From an uncultured Opitutia bacterium (GTDB lineage Bacteria; Verrucomicrobiota; Verrucomicrobiia; Opitutales; Opitutaceae), in the NCBI GenBank assembly GCA_903862955.1, contig CAIPAH010000001.1, positions 1 through 54,548 on the forward strand: a DNA stretch of 54,548 nt, read 5' to 3'. Both the position numbers and the translations under genes were made by a program. This document shows positions 26,473 to 37,639 of the stretch, piece by piece; the stretch's first letter is position 1, and every line of letters starts with the position of its first letter. The notes under the pieces are model-generated. The model was not told the DNA's origin. It worked only from the letters and a program-made list of their open reading frames with translations, and ran no database searches.

Positions 26473-27618
26473 TCAGGCGGGGGCGGAAAAATATTTCCGC
26501 TTGGCGAGCCGCCACGCGGTCACGAAGAAGGCGGTGAGGGGAATGGCGAGCAGCATGCCGAGCACGCCTTGGAAGGCGGTGCCCCAAAAGAAAATCGCGA
26601 CAATGATCACGACGGGGTGCAGTCCGGTCTGCTTGCCCATGATCCGGGGCGTGAGGACCCAAGCCTCAATGGCCTGGACGAGGAGATAGGCGAGCAACAC
26701 CAAGCCCACCAGCCGCCAGCCACCGTCGGGCTGGAGAAAGGCCAGGGGGAGGGTGACGGCCAGGCCGAGGACCGTGCCGAGGTAGGGCACGATATTGAGC
26801 AGGCCGATGACGAAACCGAGGATCAGGCCGAATTTCAGGCCGATCAGGGAGAAGCCCAGGGCCAGCAACCCGCCCATGATCAGGCCGATGATCAGCTGGC
26901 CGCGAAAGAAGGCGGCGACGATGCCGATGAATTCCCGGATCAGGAAAACGACGTCCTCGCGCACTCCCGGGGAAAGGAAAGGCAGGTTGGGGTGGATTTT
27001 TTCCGTCGACCCATCCCGCGCGAGCAGGAAGAAAAACAGGTACACGGGAATGACCGCCACGTGGGTGAGGAAGGCGACGAGCCCGACCAGCCCGCCACCG
27101 GCGGCGCGGAGGGACGGAACGGCGTGCTCGAGCATGGTCTTGAGCTCCTCGCCCGCACTGTCGGCGATTTGGTGCACCGTGGGATTGGCCAGCTGGCGCT
27201 GGATCAGCGTGATCCACTCGGGATAGTGCCGCTCGAGGTAGGCGCGGCCGCTGGCCCAGAGCGTGGGGGCGTAATCGAGGAAATCCAGGGACTGAGCAAA
27301 CAAGGGCGGGATCAGCAGAAAGAGGCCGGCCGCACCGAGGAGGACAAAGACGCCATAGAGCAGGATGACCGCAGCCGGCCGCCGCAGGTGGAGGCGCTTT
27401 TCCAGCGCGAAGATCAGCGGCCGCAGGATCAGCGCGAGCACGGCGGCCACGGCGAGCGGCCAGAGCACGCCGGAGAAGTGACCGACAAAGCGGCCGATTA
27501 CGCCCATGGCCAGGACGAGCAGGGCACCGGCGGCACCGACGGCCAACAGCACGAGGGCAGAACTGATTACCCGCCACTGGGTGGCCGTGAAATGCGCGGG
27601 AGTGGTCGGTTGGGCCAT
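26473..27618 (-). CDS. AI-2E family transporter (TqsA/PerM-like permease)
   Basis: A 381-aa inner-membrane protein with seven to eight hydrophobic helices in the AI-2E/PerM layout. An N-terminal helix pair is followed by a soluble middle segment (about residues 125-200, including HYPEWITLIQRQLAN). The conserved FLTHVAVIPVYLFFFLLARDG, FRGQLIIGLIMGGLLALGFS and LNIVPYLGTVLGL then lead to a PR-I-MG motif (VLTPRIMGKQTGLHPVVII). The family includes exporters of autoinducer-2 and Na+/H+ antiporters, so the substrate is open. It sits 47 bases downstream of the RND exporter gene on the same strand. Confidence 0.9.
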   Translation of the reverse strand: MAQPTTPAHFTATQWRVISSALVLLAVGAAGALLVLAMGVIGRFVGHFSGVLWPLAVAAVLALILRPLIFALEKRLHLRRPAAVILLYGVFVLLGAAGLFLLIPPLFAQSLDFLDYAPTLWASGRAYLERHYPEWITLIQRQLANPTVHQIADSAGEELKTMLEHAVPSLRAAGGGLVGLVAFLTHVAVIPVYLFFFLLARDGSTEKIHPNLPFLSPGVREDVVFLIREFIGIVAAFFRGQLIIGLIMGGLLALGFSLIGLKFGLILGFVIGLLNIVPYLGTVLGLAVTLPLAFLQPDGGWRLVGLVLLAYLLVQAIEAWVLTPRIMGKQTGLHPVVIIVAIFFWGTAFQGVLGMLLAIPLTAFFVTAWRLAKRKYFSAPA

Positions 27619-27665
27619 GGGGCGGGACGATCAGGGAATGTCCGGCGCAGGCCAAGCCAAACCAC

Positions 27666-29984
27666 TCAACCCGGCCGGTGATGATGCCGGAAGAGCCACC
27701 GCGCCATGGCGGGCAGCAGCACGATCGCGCCGAGCATGTTGACGAGGAACATGAACGTGAGCAGGAGGCCCATGTCCGCCTGGAATTTGAGGTCGGAGAA
27801 GATCCACAGGCTGACGCCGGCGCCGAGCGTGAGCCCGGTGAAGACGATGGCGGCACCGGTGTCCTTGAAGGCTTGGAACATCGCGTCCTCGAAGTAGGCG
27901 CCCTTTTTGAGCTGCGACTGCAGGCTGGCGAAGAGGTAGATGCCGTAATCGACACCGATGCCCACGCCCAGCGCGACGACGGGGAGGGTCGAGATCTTGA
28001 GACCGATGTCGAGGTAGACCATGAGCGCGTAGGCCAGCCAACTGACGATCGCGAGGGGCACGACGATGCAGAGCGTGGCGCGCACGGAGCGGAACGTGAT
28101 GAGGCAAAGGGCGATCACCGCGCCGAAGACCCAGAGCACGATGGGACGCTGCGCGGCGGCCACGACCTCGTTGGTCGCGGCCATCACGCCGGCGTTGCCG
28201 CTGGCGAGGAGGAACTTCGCCTTGGGTGACGGATGGGCGGCGCTGAAGGCCTTCACGGCGTCAGTCACCCGGCGCAGCGTCTCGGCCTTGTGGTCCGTGA
28301 GGAAAATCAGCACGGGCATCACGCTGGCATCGGCGTTGAGCAGGCCGGTGGAGGTTTCGATGGGCGAAACGGCCTGCGCGAGCGCCTGCGGGTTGCGCGG
28401 GAGGATGCGCCACTTGAGCGAGCCCTCGCTGTAGCCGGAGTTCACGAGTTTGGCCATTGCGGGCAGCGAGATCACCGACTGCACGCCGGGCACGCCGCGC
28501 AGCGTGCCTTCGAACTGGTCCATCAACGTGACGACATCGTAGTCGATGCAGCCGTTGGGCACCGTCTCGACAATGACGGAGAGGATGTCGACGCCGATGC
28601 TGAACTTCGACGTGATGATGCGGGTGTCCTGGTTGTAGCGGGAATTGGCCCGCAATTCGGGCACACCGGCTTGGGTGTCGCCGATACGCACCTGCTCGGC
28701 TTTCCAGTAGCCCCACGCGCCGAGCGCGAAGCACGCCAGGATGATCGCCATCGAAGGCCGGGGCTTCATTTCCTTGGCCAGGCGATCCCAAATGCGGTCC
28801 ATCCGGGCGCGCCGCGCCGCCACCCACTGACCGTAGGAATGCGGCAGACGAAGATACGACAGGATGATGGGAAGCAGGAGGAAATTGGTGACGACGATCA
28901 CCGTGACGCCGAGGCTGGCGATGAGGGCGAGCTCGCGGATGACGGGGATCTTGATCACGAACATCGTGATGAAGCCGACGGTGTCGGTCATGAGCGCCAC
29001 GACGCCGGGCACGATGAGCTGCATGAAGGCCGAGCGGGCGGCGGTCGGGCCGTCGTGACCCTTGAACATCTCGTTGCGGAACATCGAAATTTTCTGGACG
29101 CCATGGCTCACGCCGATGGCGAAGACGAGGAACGGCACGAGGATCGAGAACGGGTCCACCCCGTAGCCCAGCGCGGTGAGCCCGCCGAGCTGCCAGACGA
29201 CCGCCACGAGCGAGCAAATCACGGGGGCGGCGGCGAGTTTCCAGCGTCCGGCGTATTGCCACACGAGCAGGCCGGTGATCGCGATCGAGACGCCGAAGAG
29301 GAAAAGCACGTCGCGCGCGCCGTCGCCGATGTCGCCGATAACCTTGGCGAAACCGATGATGTGGACCGTGATCGCGCCGCCGCTCTCGTGCTCGACGCGC
29401 TGGCGGATGGCCTCGAGTCCGGCAGCGACGCGGGCATAGTCGATCTTTCGGCCGGTGGCCGGGTCCTCCTCAAGCAGCTGGGCGCTGACGATCGCGCCGC
29501 TGAAATCGTTGGCGACGAGCTGGCCGAGCTTGCCGGACTTGAGGATGTTCTCGCGGACCTTGGTGAAGTTGGCGGGCGTGGGCGTGAAATCGGCCGGGAT
29601 GACATTTCCGCCTGCGAAGCCGTCCTCGATCACCTCGATGTAGCGGACGTTGGGAGTGAACAGCGACTGGACCTGTGAGCGCTCGACCGCGGGCAGGAAG
29701 GTCACCTCGTCCGTGACGCGCCGCAGCTGGGAGAAAAACGCGGGAGTGAAAATGTCGCCGTCCTTCGCCATCAAGGCCACGAGCACACGGTTGGCTCCGC
29801 CGAACTCGGACTGATACTTGGTGAACGTGTTGATGTAGGGATGGTCGAGCGGCAGGGACTTGTTGAAACTGGCGTCGACGTGCAGCCGGCTGGCGAATCC
29901 CGCCATGATAACCGTGAGGACCGTGAAGAAACAGACCAGCAACAGCCGATGGCGGAAGATCCAGGCGGAGAAGCGGGCGAGCAT
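27666..29984 (-). CDS. RND/MMPL-superfamily exporter (HpnN-like)
   Basis: A 772-aa predicted exporter with two repeats, each with one N-terminal helix, a large periplasmic loop and five clustered helices. VDASFNKSLPLDHPYI opens the first periplasmic domain. Helix-bundle motifs include FGVSIAITGLLVWQYAGRWK, VPFLVFAIGVSHGVQKISMF and VVALGVGIGVDYGIYLFASL (the GxxxDY-type element of the RND proton relay). It is the small RND type (about half the size of AcrB) related to MMPL and hopanoid transporter HpnN, which moves lipids to the outer membrane. Genes for DUF1302, DUF1329 and a YCF48/BNR protein directly upstream form a recurring partner set, which suggests envelope lipid or hydrophobic-substrate traffic. 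Confidence 0.9.
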   Translation of the reverse strand: MLARFSAWIFRHRLLLVCFFTVLTVIMAGFASRLHVDASFNKSLPLDHPYINTFTKYQSEFGGANRVLVALMAKDGDIFTPAFFSQLRRVTDEVTFLPAVERSQVQSLFTPNVRYIEVIEDGFAGGNVIPADFTPTPANFTKVRENILKSGKLGQLVANDFSGAIVSAQLLEEDPATGRKIDYARVAAGLEAIRQRVEHESGGAITVHIIGFAKVIGDIGDGARDVLFLFGVSIAITGLLVWQYAGRWKLAAAPVICSLVAVVWQLGGLTALGYGVDPFSILVPFLVFAIGVSHGVQKISMFRNEMFKGHDGPTAARSAFMQLIVPGVVALMTDTVGFITMFVIKIPVIRELALIASLGVTVIVVTNFLLLPIILSYLRLPHSYGQWVAARRARMDRIWDRLAKEMKPRPSMAIILACFALGAWGYWKAEQVRIGDTQAGVPELRANSRYNQDTRIITSKFSIGVDILSVIVETVPNGCIDYDVVTLMDQFEGTLRGVPGVQSVISLPAMAKLVNSGYSEGSLKWRILPRNPQALAQAVSPIETSTGLLNADASVMPVLIFLTDHKAETLRRVTDAVKAFSAAHPSPKAKFLLASGNAGVMAATNEVVAAAQRPIVLWVFGAVIALCLITFRSVRATLCIVVPLAIVSWLAYALMVYLDIGLKISTLPVVALGVGIGVDYGIYLFASLQSQLKKGAYFEDAMFQAFKDTGAAIVFTGLTLGAGVSLWIFSDLKFQADMGLLLTFMFLVNMLGAIVLLPAMARWLFRHHHRPG

Positions 29985-29992
29985 GGCGCGGG

Positions 29993-30907
29993 TCAGGGAG
30001 CGGGCAGCAGCGTCACGCCGGCCTCACCGAGGGCGAGCAGCGTGCCGTTGGGCAGTTGGAGGAGTTTCGACATGGCCGTCGTCACCGGCGCGGGCCACGG
30101 GGCGATCGTCAGACCCCGGTCACGGCTGACGAACCAGGCGCGGGCCTGCCCGGCGAAGAGCAGGGCTCCGTTCTTCAATTCCAGCGCCGTGGCGATGAGC
30201 GCGCGCTGTTCGTTCGGCACCAGGGTCCAGTTCTGGCCCTCGTCGGTGGAGCGGTAGATGCGTCCGCGCAGCCCGTGGGCGAGGAGCGTCGAGGAACTGA
30301 GGGGCAGGATCCCGTAGAATGAACCGTCATACGGTGAGTCGATGGGCTGCCACGTGGCGCCGGCATCGTGGGAATGCAGGAGCGTGCCGTGTTCGCCGGC
30401 GAGGTAGAGCGTGTCAGACGGACCGCGCGTGAGGCGGTTGAGATGATAATCGCCCTCGGCAATCCGGCGGCGCTGCCAGGTTTTCCCGCCGTCGGCCGTG
30501 GAGGCGAACAGCCCGTAGGCGCCGACTGCGATGACCCGGCGGGCGTCGAGCGCGACGACATCGAGGAAGGAGTCCTGGAGACTGTCGCCCTGCCACTGCT
30601 TCTGCCACGTGCGGCCCCCGTCGTTGGTGGCCAGAATCAATGCGTCGTGACCCACGGCCCAGCCTTGGGGCGACCCAGGTGCGAAACTCACGGCGGTGAG
30701 CGTGCTGGCGACGGGGGCGGAGCAATCCGTCCAAGTGACACCTTGGTCGGACGATCGCAGGATCGTGCCGCGTTCGCCCACGACGACCACGTCGGTCCCC
30801 ACCACCGCGCCGTCGAGCAGGAGCAGGTGCGGGGCGGTGGCGGCGTCGCACGCACCCGCGAGTCCGAGGAGCAGCGGGAGTGCGCGGAGGGTGCTGGTGA
30901 GGTTCAT
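29993..30907 (-). CDS. YCF48/BNR-repeat beta-propeller protein, secreted
   Basis: A 304-aa protein with a signal peptide (LRALPLLLGLAGACDA) and a beta-propeller made of repeated Asp-box motifs: SSDQGVTW, TNDGGRTW, TADGGKTW, SHDAGATW, STDEGQNW and a degenerate SRDRGLTI. The spacing of about 40-45 residues is typical of YCF48-like (photosystem II assembly factor Hcf136-like) propellers, which in non-phototrophs accompany RND exporters. It is likely periplasmic and may act as a partner or chaperone of the exporter encoded 8 bases downstream. A terminator-like hairpin lies just upstream, between this gene and the DUF1329 gene. Confidence 0.88.
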   Translation of the reverse strand: MNLTSTLRALPLLLGLAGACDAATAPHLLLLDGAVVGTDVVVVGERGTILRSSDQGVTWTDCSAPVASTLTAVSFAPGSPQGWAVGHDALILATNDGGRTWQKQWQGDSLQDSFLDVVALDARRVIAVGAYGLFASTADGGKTWQRRRIAEGDYHLNRLTRGPSDTLYLAGEHGTLLHSHDAGATWQPIDSPYDGSFYGILPLSSSTLLAHGLRGRIYRSTDEGQNWTLVPNEQRALIATALELKNGALLFAGQARAWFVSRDRGLTIAPWPAPVTTAMSKLLQLPNGTLLALGEAGVTLLPAP

Positions 30908-30915
30908 TAAACAAA

Positions 30916-30940
30916 GAAGGCGGGCATGGGGCCCGCCTTC
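30916..30940 (-). terminator. Rho-independent terminator inside the DUF1302-RND gene run
   Basis: A 10-base perfect GC-rich stem (30916-30925 with 30931-30940) with a 5-base loop is followed on the minus strand by TTTGTTTAATG. It lies between the DUF1329 stop (30962) and the YCF48 start (30907), so the two outer-envelope genes may be expressed more strongly than the exporter pair. Confidence 0.82.
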
Positions 30941-30961
30941 GTCTGTGATGCTAGCAATGCA

Positions 30962-32308
30962 TCAGCGCACGCCTTCGCGGCGCAACGAATCGGGGCCGTA
31001 GTCGGCCGGAACGCGCTTGATGCTGAAGTCATACGTCGGCCCCTCGTTGTCCAAGCCGATGGCCAGGTAGCGGCCGTTCTGGAGGTCGGTGTGGACTTCG
31101 AGCGTGCTCCAGAAGGTGAGGGCGTCGTAGTAGTTGATGCAATGCGCCTCGGACACGCGCCAGAGGGCGCCGCGGGAGTCGTATTGGTCCACCGCGAGCA
31201 CCTGCCAGCTGTCCTCATCGACGTAGAACGTGCGGCGGGAATACAGGTGGGACGTGCCGCTCTTGAGCGTGGCATCGACCACCCAGACCCGGTGCATTTC
31301 GTAGCGGGCCAGGTCCTGGTTGATGTGCAGGGGCTTGAGGATGTCGGCATATTTCACCTTGCCGCTGTCGAGCGTGTAGGAGTTGTAGGGCACGAGCATC
31401 TCCTTTTTGCCGACGAGCTTCCAATCGTAGCGGTCAGGCGCGCCGTTGAACATGTCGAACTGGTCGCTGGTGCGCTGGCCGTCGGCGGCGGTGCCGGGGT
31501 TGTCGTAGGCGATGTTGGGCGCCCGCGTCACGCGGCGGCGGCCCGTGTTGTAGACCCAGGCGTGCCGGGGCTCCTTGACCTGGTCCATCGTCTCGTGGAC
31601 GAGGAGGATGGTGCCGGCGAGGCGCGCGGGGGCGTCCACGGTCTGCTTGAAGTAGACCAGCACGTTGTCGAGCTCGCTCTCCGCGATGTTCTCGCGGGCA
31701 TAGTTGAAGAGGAACTCATCGGTGAAATCCACCAGGGTGTAGCTGCCGTTGCGCTGCGGGGCGGCCTGGCCGATGCGGCGCACGGCGCCCACGCCGCGGT
31801 AGCGCGTGAGATGGTTCCAGATGACCTCAAGCCCGTTCTCCGGGATCGGGAAGGGAATGCCGACCACCACGCCGGTGACGCCGTTGCCGCCGTTGGTGAG
31901 CTTGGCGGTGGTCGCGTATTTCTTCGTGGCGTCGTAGATCCGCTGCGGATTGGACGCGCTCCGGTGGGAAGGATAGACGACCAGCTTGTAGTCCGGATAG
32001 GCCTTGAGCATCGCGACCTGGCCGGCCGTGAGGTGGTCCTGGTAATGGTCCACGTTGGCGGGCGTGACCGTGTAGAGCGGCTGCTCGCCGGCATACGGGT
32101 CAAGGTGATGCTGGCCGACGCTGTAGCCGGCGGGCGGTGTGGTGATGCCGCCCGTCCACGCGGGGATGGAGCCGTCGGCATTGCCGGCCTTTTCGCCGCC
32201 GAGGGGGGTCAGATCGCCGCCCAGACGGGCGGCTTGGGACTCGGAGATGGCGGCCGAGAGCCCGGCGGTGGCGGACACGAACAGGAGGGAAAGGAGAATG
32301 CGTTTCAT
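30962..32308 (-). CDS. DUF1329-family outer-membrane-associated protein
   Basis: A 448-aa secreted protein with a clear signal peptide (ILLSLLFVSATAGLSA), then ESQAARLGGDLTPLGGEKAGNADGSIP in two parts, the usual DUF1329 mature N-terminus. Conserved later blocks include VWNHLTRYRG, RHAWVYNTGRRRVTRAPNIAYDNP and KKEMLVPYNSYTLDSGKVKYADIL, then RYEMHRVWVVDATLKSG. The fold resembles LolA/LolB-type lipoprotein carriers in published family descriptions, and family members are encoded next to DUF1302 proteins. It starts 20 bases after the DUF1302 gene, so they are almost certainly co-transcribed. Confidence 0.9.
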   Translation of the reverse strand: MKRILLSLLFVSATAGLSAAISESQAARLGGDLTPLGGEKAGNADGSIPAWTGGITTPPAGYSVGQHHLDPYAGEQPLYTVTPANVDHYQDHLTAGQVAMLKAYPDYKLVVYPSHRSASNPQRIYDATKKYATTAKLTNGGNGVTGVVVGIPFPIPENGLEVIWNHLTRYRGVGAVRRIGQAAPQRNGSYTLVDFTDEFLFNYARENIAESELDNVLVYFKQTVDAPARLAGTILLVHETMDQVKEPRHAWVYNTGRRRVTRAPNIAYDNPGTAADGQRTSDQFDMFNGAPDRYDWKLVGKKEMLVPYNSYTLDSGKVKYADILKPLHINQDLARYEMHRVWVVDATLKSGTSHLYSRRTFYVDEDSWQVLAVDQYDSRGALWRVSEAHCINYYDALTFWSTLEVHTDLQNGRYLAIGLDNEGPTYDFSIKRVPADYGPDSLRREGVR

Positions 32309-32328
32309 GGGGTGAATTCCGACTGGGG

Positions 32329-34308
32329 TTAGAAGGAGTATTTCAGGGTGGTCGAGACGTAGTCGCGGTCACTCAGCAGATTGTAACGACCGGCGCCGAA
32401 GAAGTTCACGTAGCGGAGCTCGAGGGACCAGGCGTTCTGGAAGGTGAACTCGGCGGAAACGTTGATGCTCTTGCGTCCCGTCACGTAGTTGCCCAGCGGC
32501 AACGGCGTGTTGCCGTTGACGTCGTGGGAAAACGCGATCGACGGCGAGAAGTTCACGCCGGCGAACAGGCTGTTGTAATCGAGGCGGCCCAGCACCTGGT
32601 AGCCCCACGAGAACGAGTCGGCGAACGCGCTGGCCGGGGTGGGTGGGATGGCGCCGAAGCCCGTGTTGACCATGGCCGAGGCGCTGCCGCTGGTGAATGT
32701 GCCGGGCGCGTCGTAGCGCAAGACGTCCTTGCTGGGCAGGTTCGCCCAAATCCCGCCGACTTCACCGAGGAGGGTGAATTGCTGGGCGCCGAGCGTCGGG
32801 CCGAAGACCTTGGTCAGCGTCGTCTGCGAAGTGACCACCCGGTGGCGGCGGTAACCGGGGATCTCGGTGTTCAGCTGGCCGAGGTAATTTCCGATCTGGT
32901 TGTTGGCGCCGAAGACCGGGTTGAGTGACGAGAGCGTGGCGAAGAGGAGTTCCACGTCGTCCACCTGGAGGGGAACGTCATTCTTGATGGAAACCTCACC
33001 CTGCCACGTGATGCCCGTGGCGCCGAGGGCGGTGTTGAAGCTGGCGCCCCACATTTTGATGTGGTCGGGATATTCCGTGAAGTAACGCCCGGTGGCGGCG
33101 GCCTGCAGCAGGCCGAGTTTGCCCGCACCGGCCGCGATGGCCTGGGCGGTGGGATAGAACGGCTGGAGGTTCGCCGGGAGCGCGCCGATCGGCACGTTGG
33201 TGAAGGCCGCGCCGAGGAGGGTGTTGAGCGCGCCGGGGACGCTGGCCGGCGGGAAGCCGTTGGCGATCAGGACGGGTGCGAGGTTCGTGGTGGCGAGTCC
33301 GACGGCGTAGTTTTGGACGAAGACGGTGTCGATCGGTGACGTCGGCGTCCGCGCGCTGATGACGGGCGAGCGGCTGTGATAGTTAACGTAATAAAAGCCG
33401 AAGTCCGTGTCGTTGAGGCTGGGGACGAGCCAGTGCAGGGCGACGCCGTATTGGCCCGAGCCCGTGCCGGAGCGGTCGGGGCCGCGGGGAATTGCGCCGA
33501 GCGTGCCCGAGTCAGGCAGGGTGCCGAAGCCGAGGAACACGTTGGTGCCGCCGGGGCTGGCAAAATCGTTGGTCGAGAAATACGTGCCGGCGGGCTCGAG
33601 GCGGGTGGGCCGGAACTCGAGCAGCCAGAACGGCTGGAGCGTGAGGTTCTTGGTCAGGCCGATGGAGGCCTGGATCATGTTGACCGGCAGGAAGGCCTCC
33701 TTGAGTTCGGCGCCCGGACCGCGGAGCTTCGAGAGATCGACGGGATTCACGACGTTGATGCCGTTCGGGAGGAACGTGCTCTCGCCGAGACTGAGCACCT
33801 GGCGGCCGAAGCGCAGGTCGACGGGCATGTCGGAGCCGATGTCGAATTTGTAGATGCCGTAGAGGTCGAGCATTTCGGCGCCGTCCGTCACGCGGGACTT
33901 GGCCGTGCCCGTGAGTGGCGTGCGCGCGGTGTTGTCGCTGATGAAATCCTTGAAATAGTAGCCGCGGGCAAAGAAGCCGAGGTCGTGATACTTCAGCTCG
34001 AGGTCGTGGGAGCCCTTGAACAGCTCGGAAATCCAGCCCTTGTCGTAATTCAGGTTGCCGTCGTCGGCGTTGACCGAGTTCTGCTGGCCGGGAATTCCCT
34101 GGAAGGAATTGGTCGTGCCGTAGAGCATCGCGCTGGGTTTGCCCAGGCGGGTGAGGCCGCCGAAGCTGAAGGTACTGTCGAGGCTGCCGCTGAGGTCGCC
34201 TTCATTGAACTGGAAGGCGCGGGAGCTGGGAACCAGCAGCACGCCGCCCAAGGCCAGGGCGAGAGCGGTGCGTGCCAGGTGGAACGACACGGGGGAAGAC
34301 ATTTTCAT
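32329..34308 (-). CDS. DUF1302-family outer-membrane beta-barrel
   Basis: A 659-aa protein with a signal peptide (ARTALALALGGVLLVPSSRA) and mature start FQFNEGDLSGSLDSTFSFG, typical of DUF1302. Alternating amphipathic strands run to a C-terminal aromatic end (SDRDYVSTTLKYSF), the outer-membrane barrel insertion signal. The conserved segment DLRFGRQVLSLGESTFLPNGI is visible near residue 155, with GINVVNPVDLSKLRGPGAELKE split across it. It probably forms the outer-membrane channel for the hydrophobic substrate handled by the RND exporter (inference). First gene of the cluster; a 16-base palindrome lies 22 bases before its ATG. Confidence 0.88.
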   Translation of the reverse strand: MKMSSPVSFHLARTALALALGGVLLVPSSRAFQFNEGDLSGSLDSTFSFGGLTRLGKPSAMLYGTTNSFQGIPGQQNSVNADDGNLNYDKGWISELFKGSHDLELKYHDLGFFARGYYFKDFISDNTARTPLTGTAKSRVTDGAEMLDLYGIYKFDIGSDMPVDLRFGRQVLSLGESTFLPNGINVVNPVDLSKLRGPGAELKEAFLPVNMIQASIGLTKNLTLQPFWLLEFRPTRLEPAGTYFSTNDFASPGGTNVFLGFGTLPDSGTLGAIPRGPDRSGTGSGQYGVALHWLVPSLNDTDFGFYYVNYHSRSPVISARTPTSPIDTVFVQNYAVGLATTNLAPVLIANGFPPASVPGALNTLLGAAFTNVPIGALPANLQPFYPTAQAIAAGAGKLGLLQAAATGRYFTEYPDHIKMWGASFNTALGATGITWQGEVSIKNDVPLQVDDVELLFATLSSLNPVFGANNQIGNYLGQLNTEIPGYRRHRVVTSQTTLTKVFGPTLGAQQFTLLGEVGGIWANLPSKDVLRYDAPGTFTSGSASAMVNTGFGAIPPTPASAFADSFSWGYQVLGRLDYNSLFAGVNFSPSIAFSHDVNGNTPLPLGNYVTGRKSINVSAEFTFQNAWSLELRYVNFFGAGRYNLLSDRDYVSTTLKYSF

Positions 34309-34330
34309 GGGGTGGGGTAAAACGCAGGAA

Positions 34331-34346
34331 GTCTCCGGTCGGAGAC
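34331..34346. promoter_or_regulatory. Palindromic site in the leader of the DUF1302 gene
   Basis: GTCTCCGGTCGGAGAC has perfect 7-base arms around a 2-base centre. It lies in the divergent DUF1302-uvrA spacer, 22 bases upstream of the DUF1302 start. It could be a regulator-binding operator or a short mRNA hairpin. It is the only symmetric site I find in this 189-base spacer. Confidence 0.4.
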
Positions 34347-34497
34347 CCGCTGCAACGGGGGGGTTAGGGGATGAGCGGTGGGGCCGCCCAAGGTTTGGTG
34401 ACGGGCACGAAACGAATTATCATCCGGCGGTTCAAGGCCGAATTCCGCACGCACTGAGATAGAGAAACTGCGAATCCCGCTTTGAAGCTGGCGGAAT

Positions 34498-37374
<2,877 letters not shown>

Positions 37375-37408
37375 AGCGCACGGACGACCAGCGGCGCGGC
37401 CGGCGCGC

Positions 37409-37486
37409 TCAGGAGTCGCAGTTGCTGCTGTGGCACAGCCACGACATCAGCAGCACGATGCAGGTGAACATCACGACAAGGGTCAT
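37409..37486 (-). CDS. Possible 25-aa hydrophobic micropeptide
   Basis: In the uvrA-dinB spacer the minus strand encodes, from ATG at 37486-37484 to TGA at 37411-37409, a peptide with one hydrophobic helix (TLVVMFTCIVLLMSWL) and a short Cys-containing tail (CHSSNCDS). It resembles small single-pass membrane peptides in form. There is no clear ribosome-binding site, and no promoter could be assigned. The match of hydrophobic helix plus polar tail is the only support. Confidence 0.35.
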   Translation of the reverse strand: MTLVVMFTCIVLLMSWLCHSSNCDS

Positions 37487-37639
37487 GGAGACTCTGTCAG
37501 GAAGGGGGTGGGGTTGGGGTGGACAGCAAACCGAACGCATTGCAGAAATTGCAGCGGCTCCCCAATGGCCAGAAAATAATCAAGTTTCGGTTCGTATTAT
37601 TTTTGAACGGCTATCGCCACCTTTTCGCATTCTCCCGTT

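Noticed and set aside
37585-37610. GTTC...GAAC inverted sequence in the dinB leader, considered as a LexA/SOS box
   Set aside because: The half-sites are separated by about 11 bases. The Verrucomicrobial and Gram-positive type boxes I know use much shorter spacing, so it was not called.
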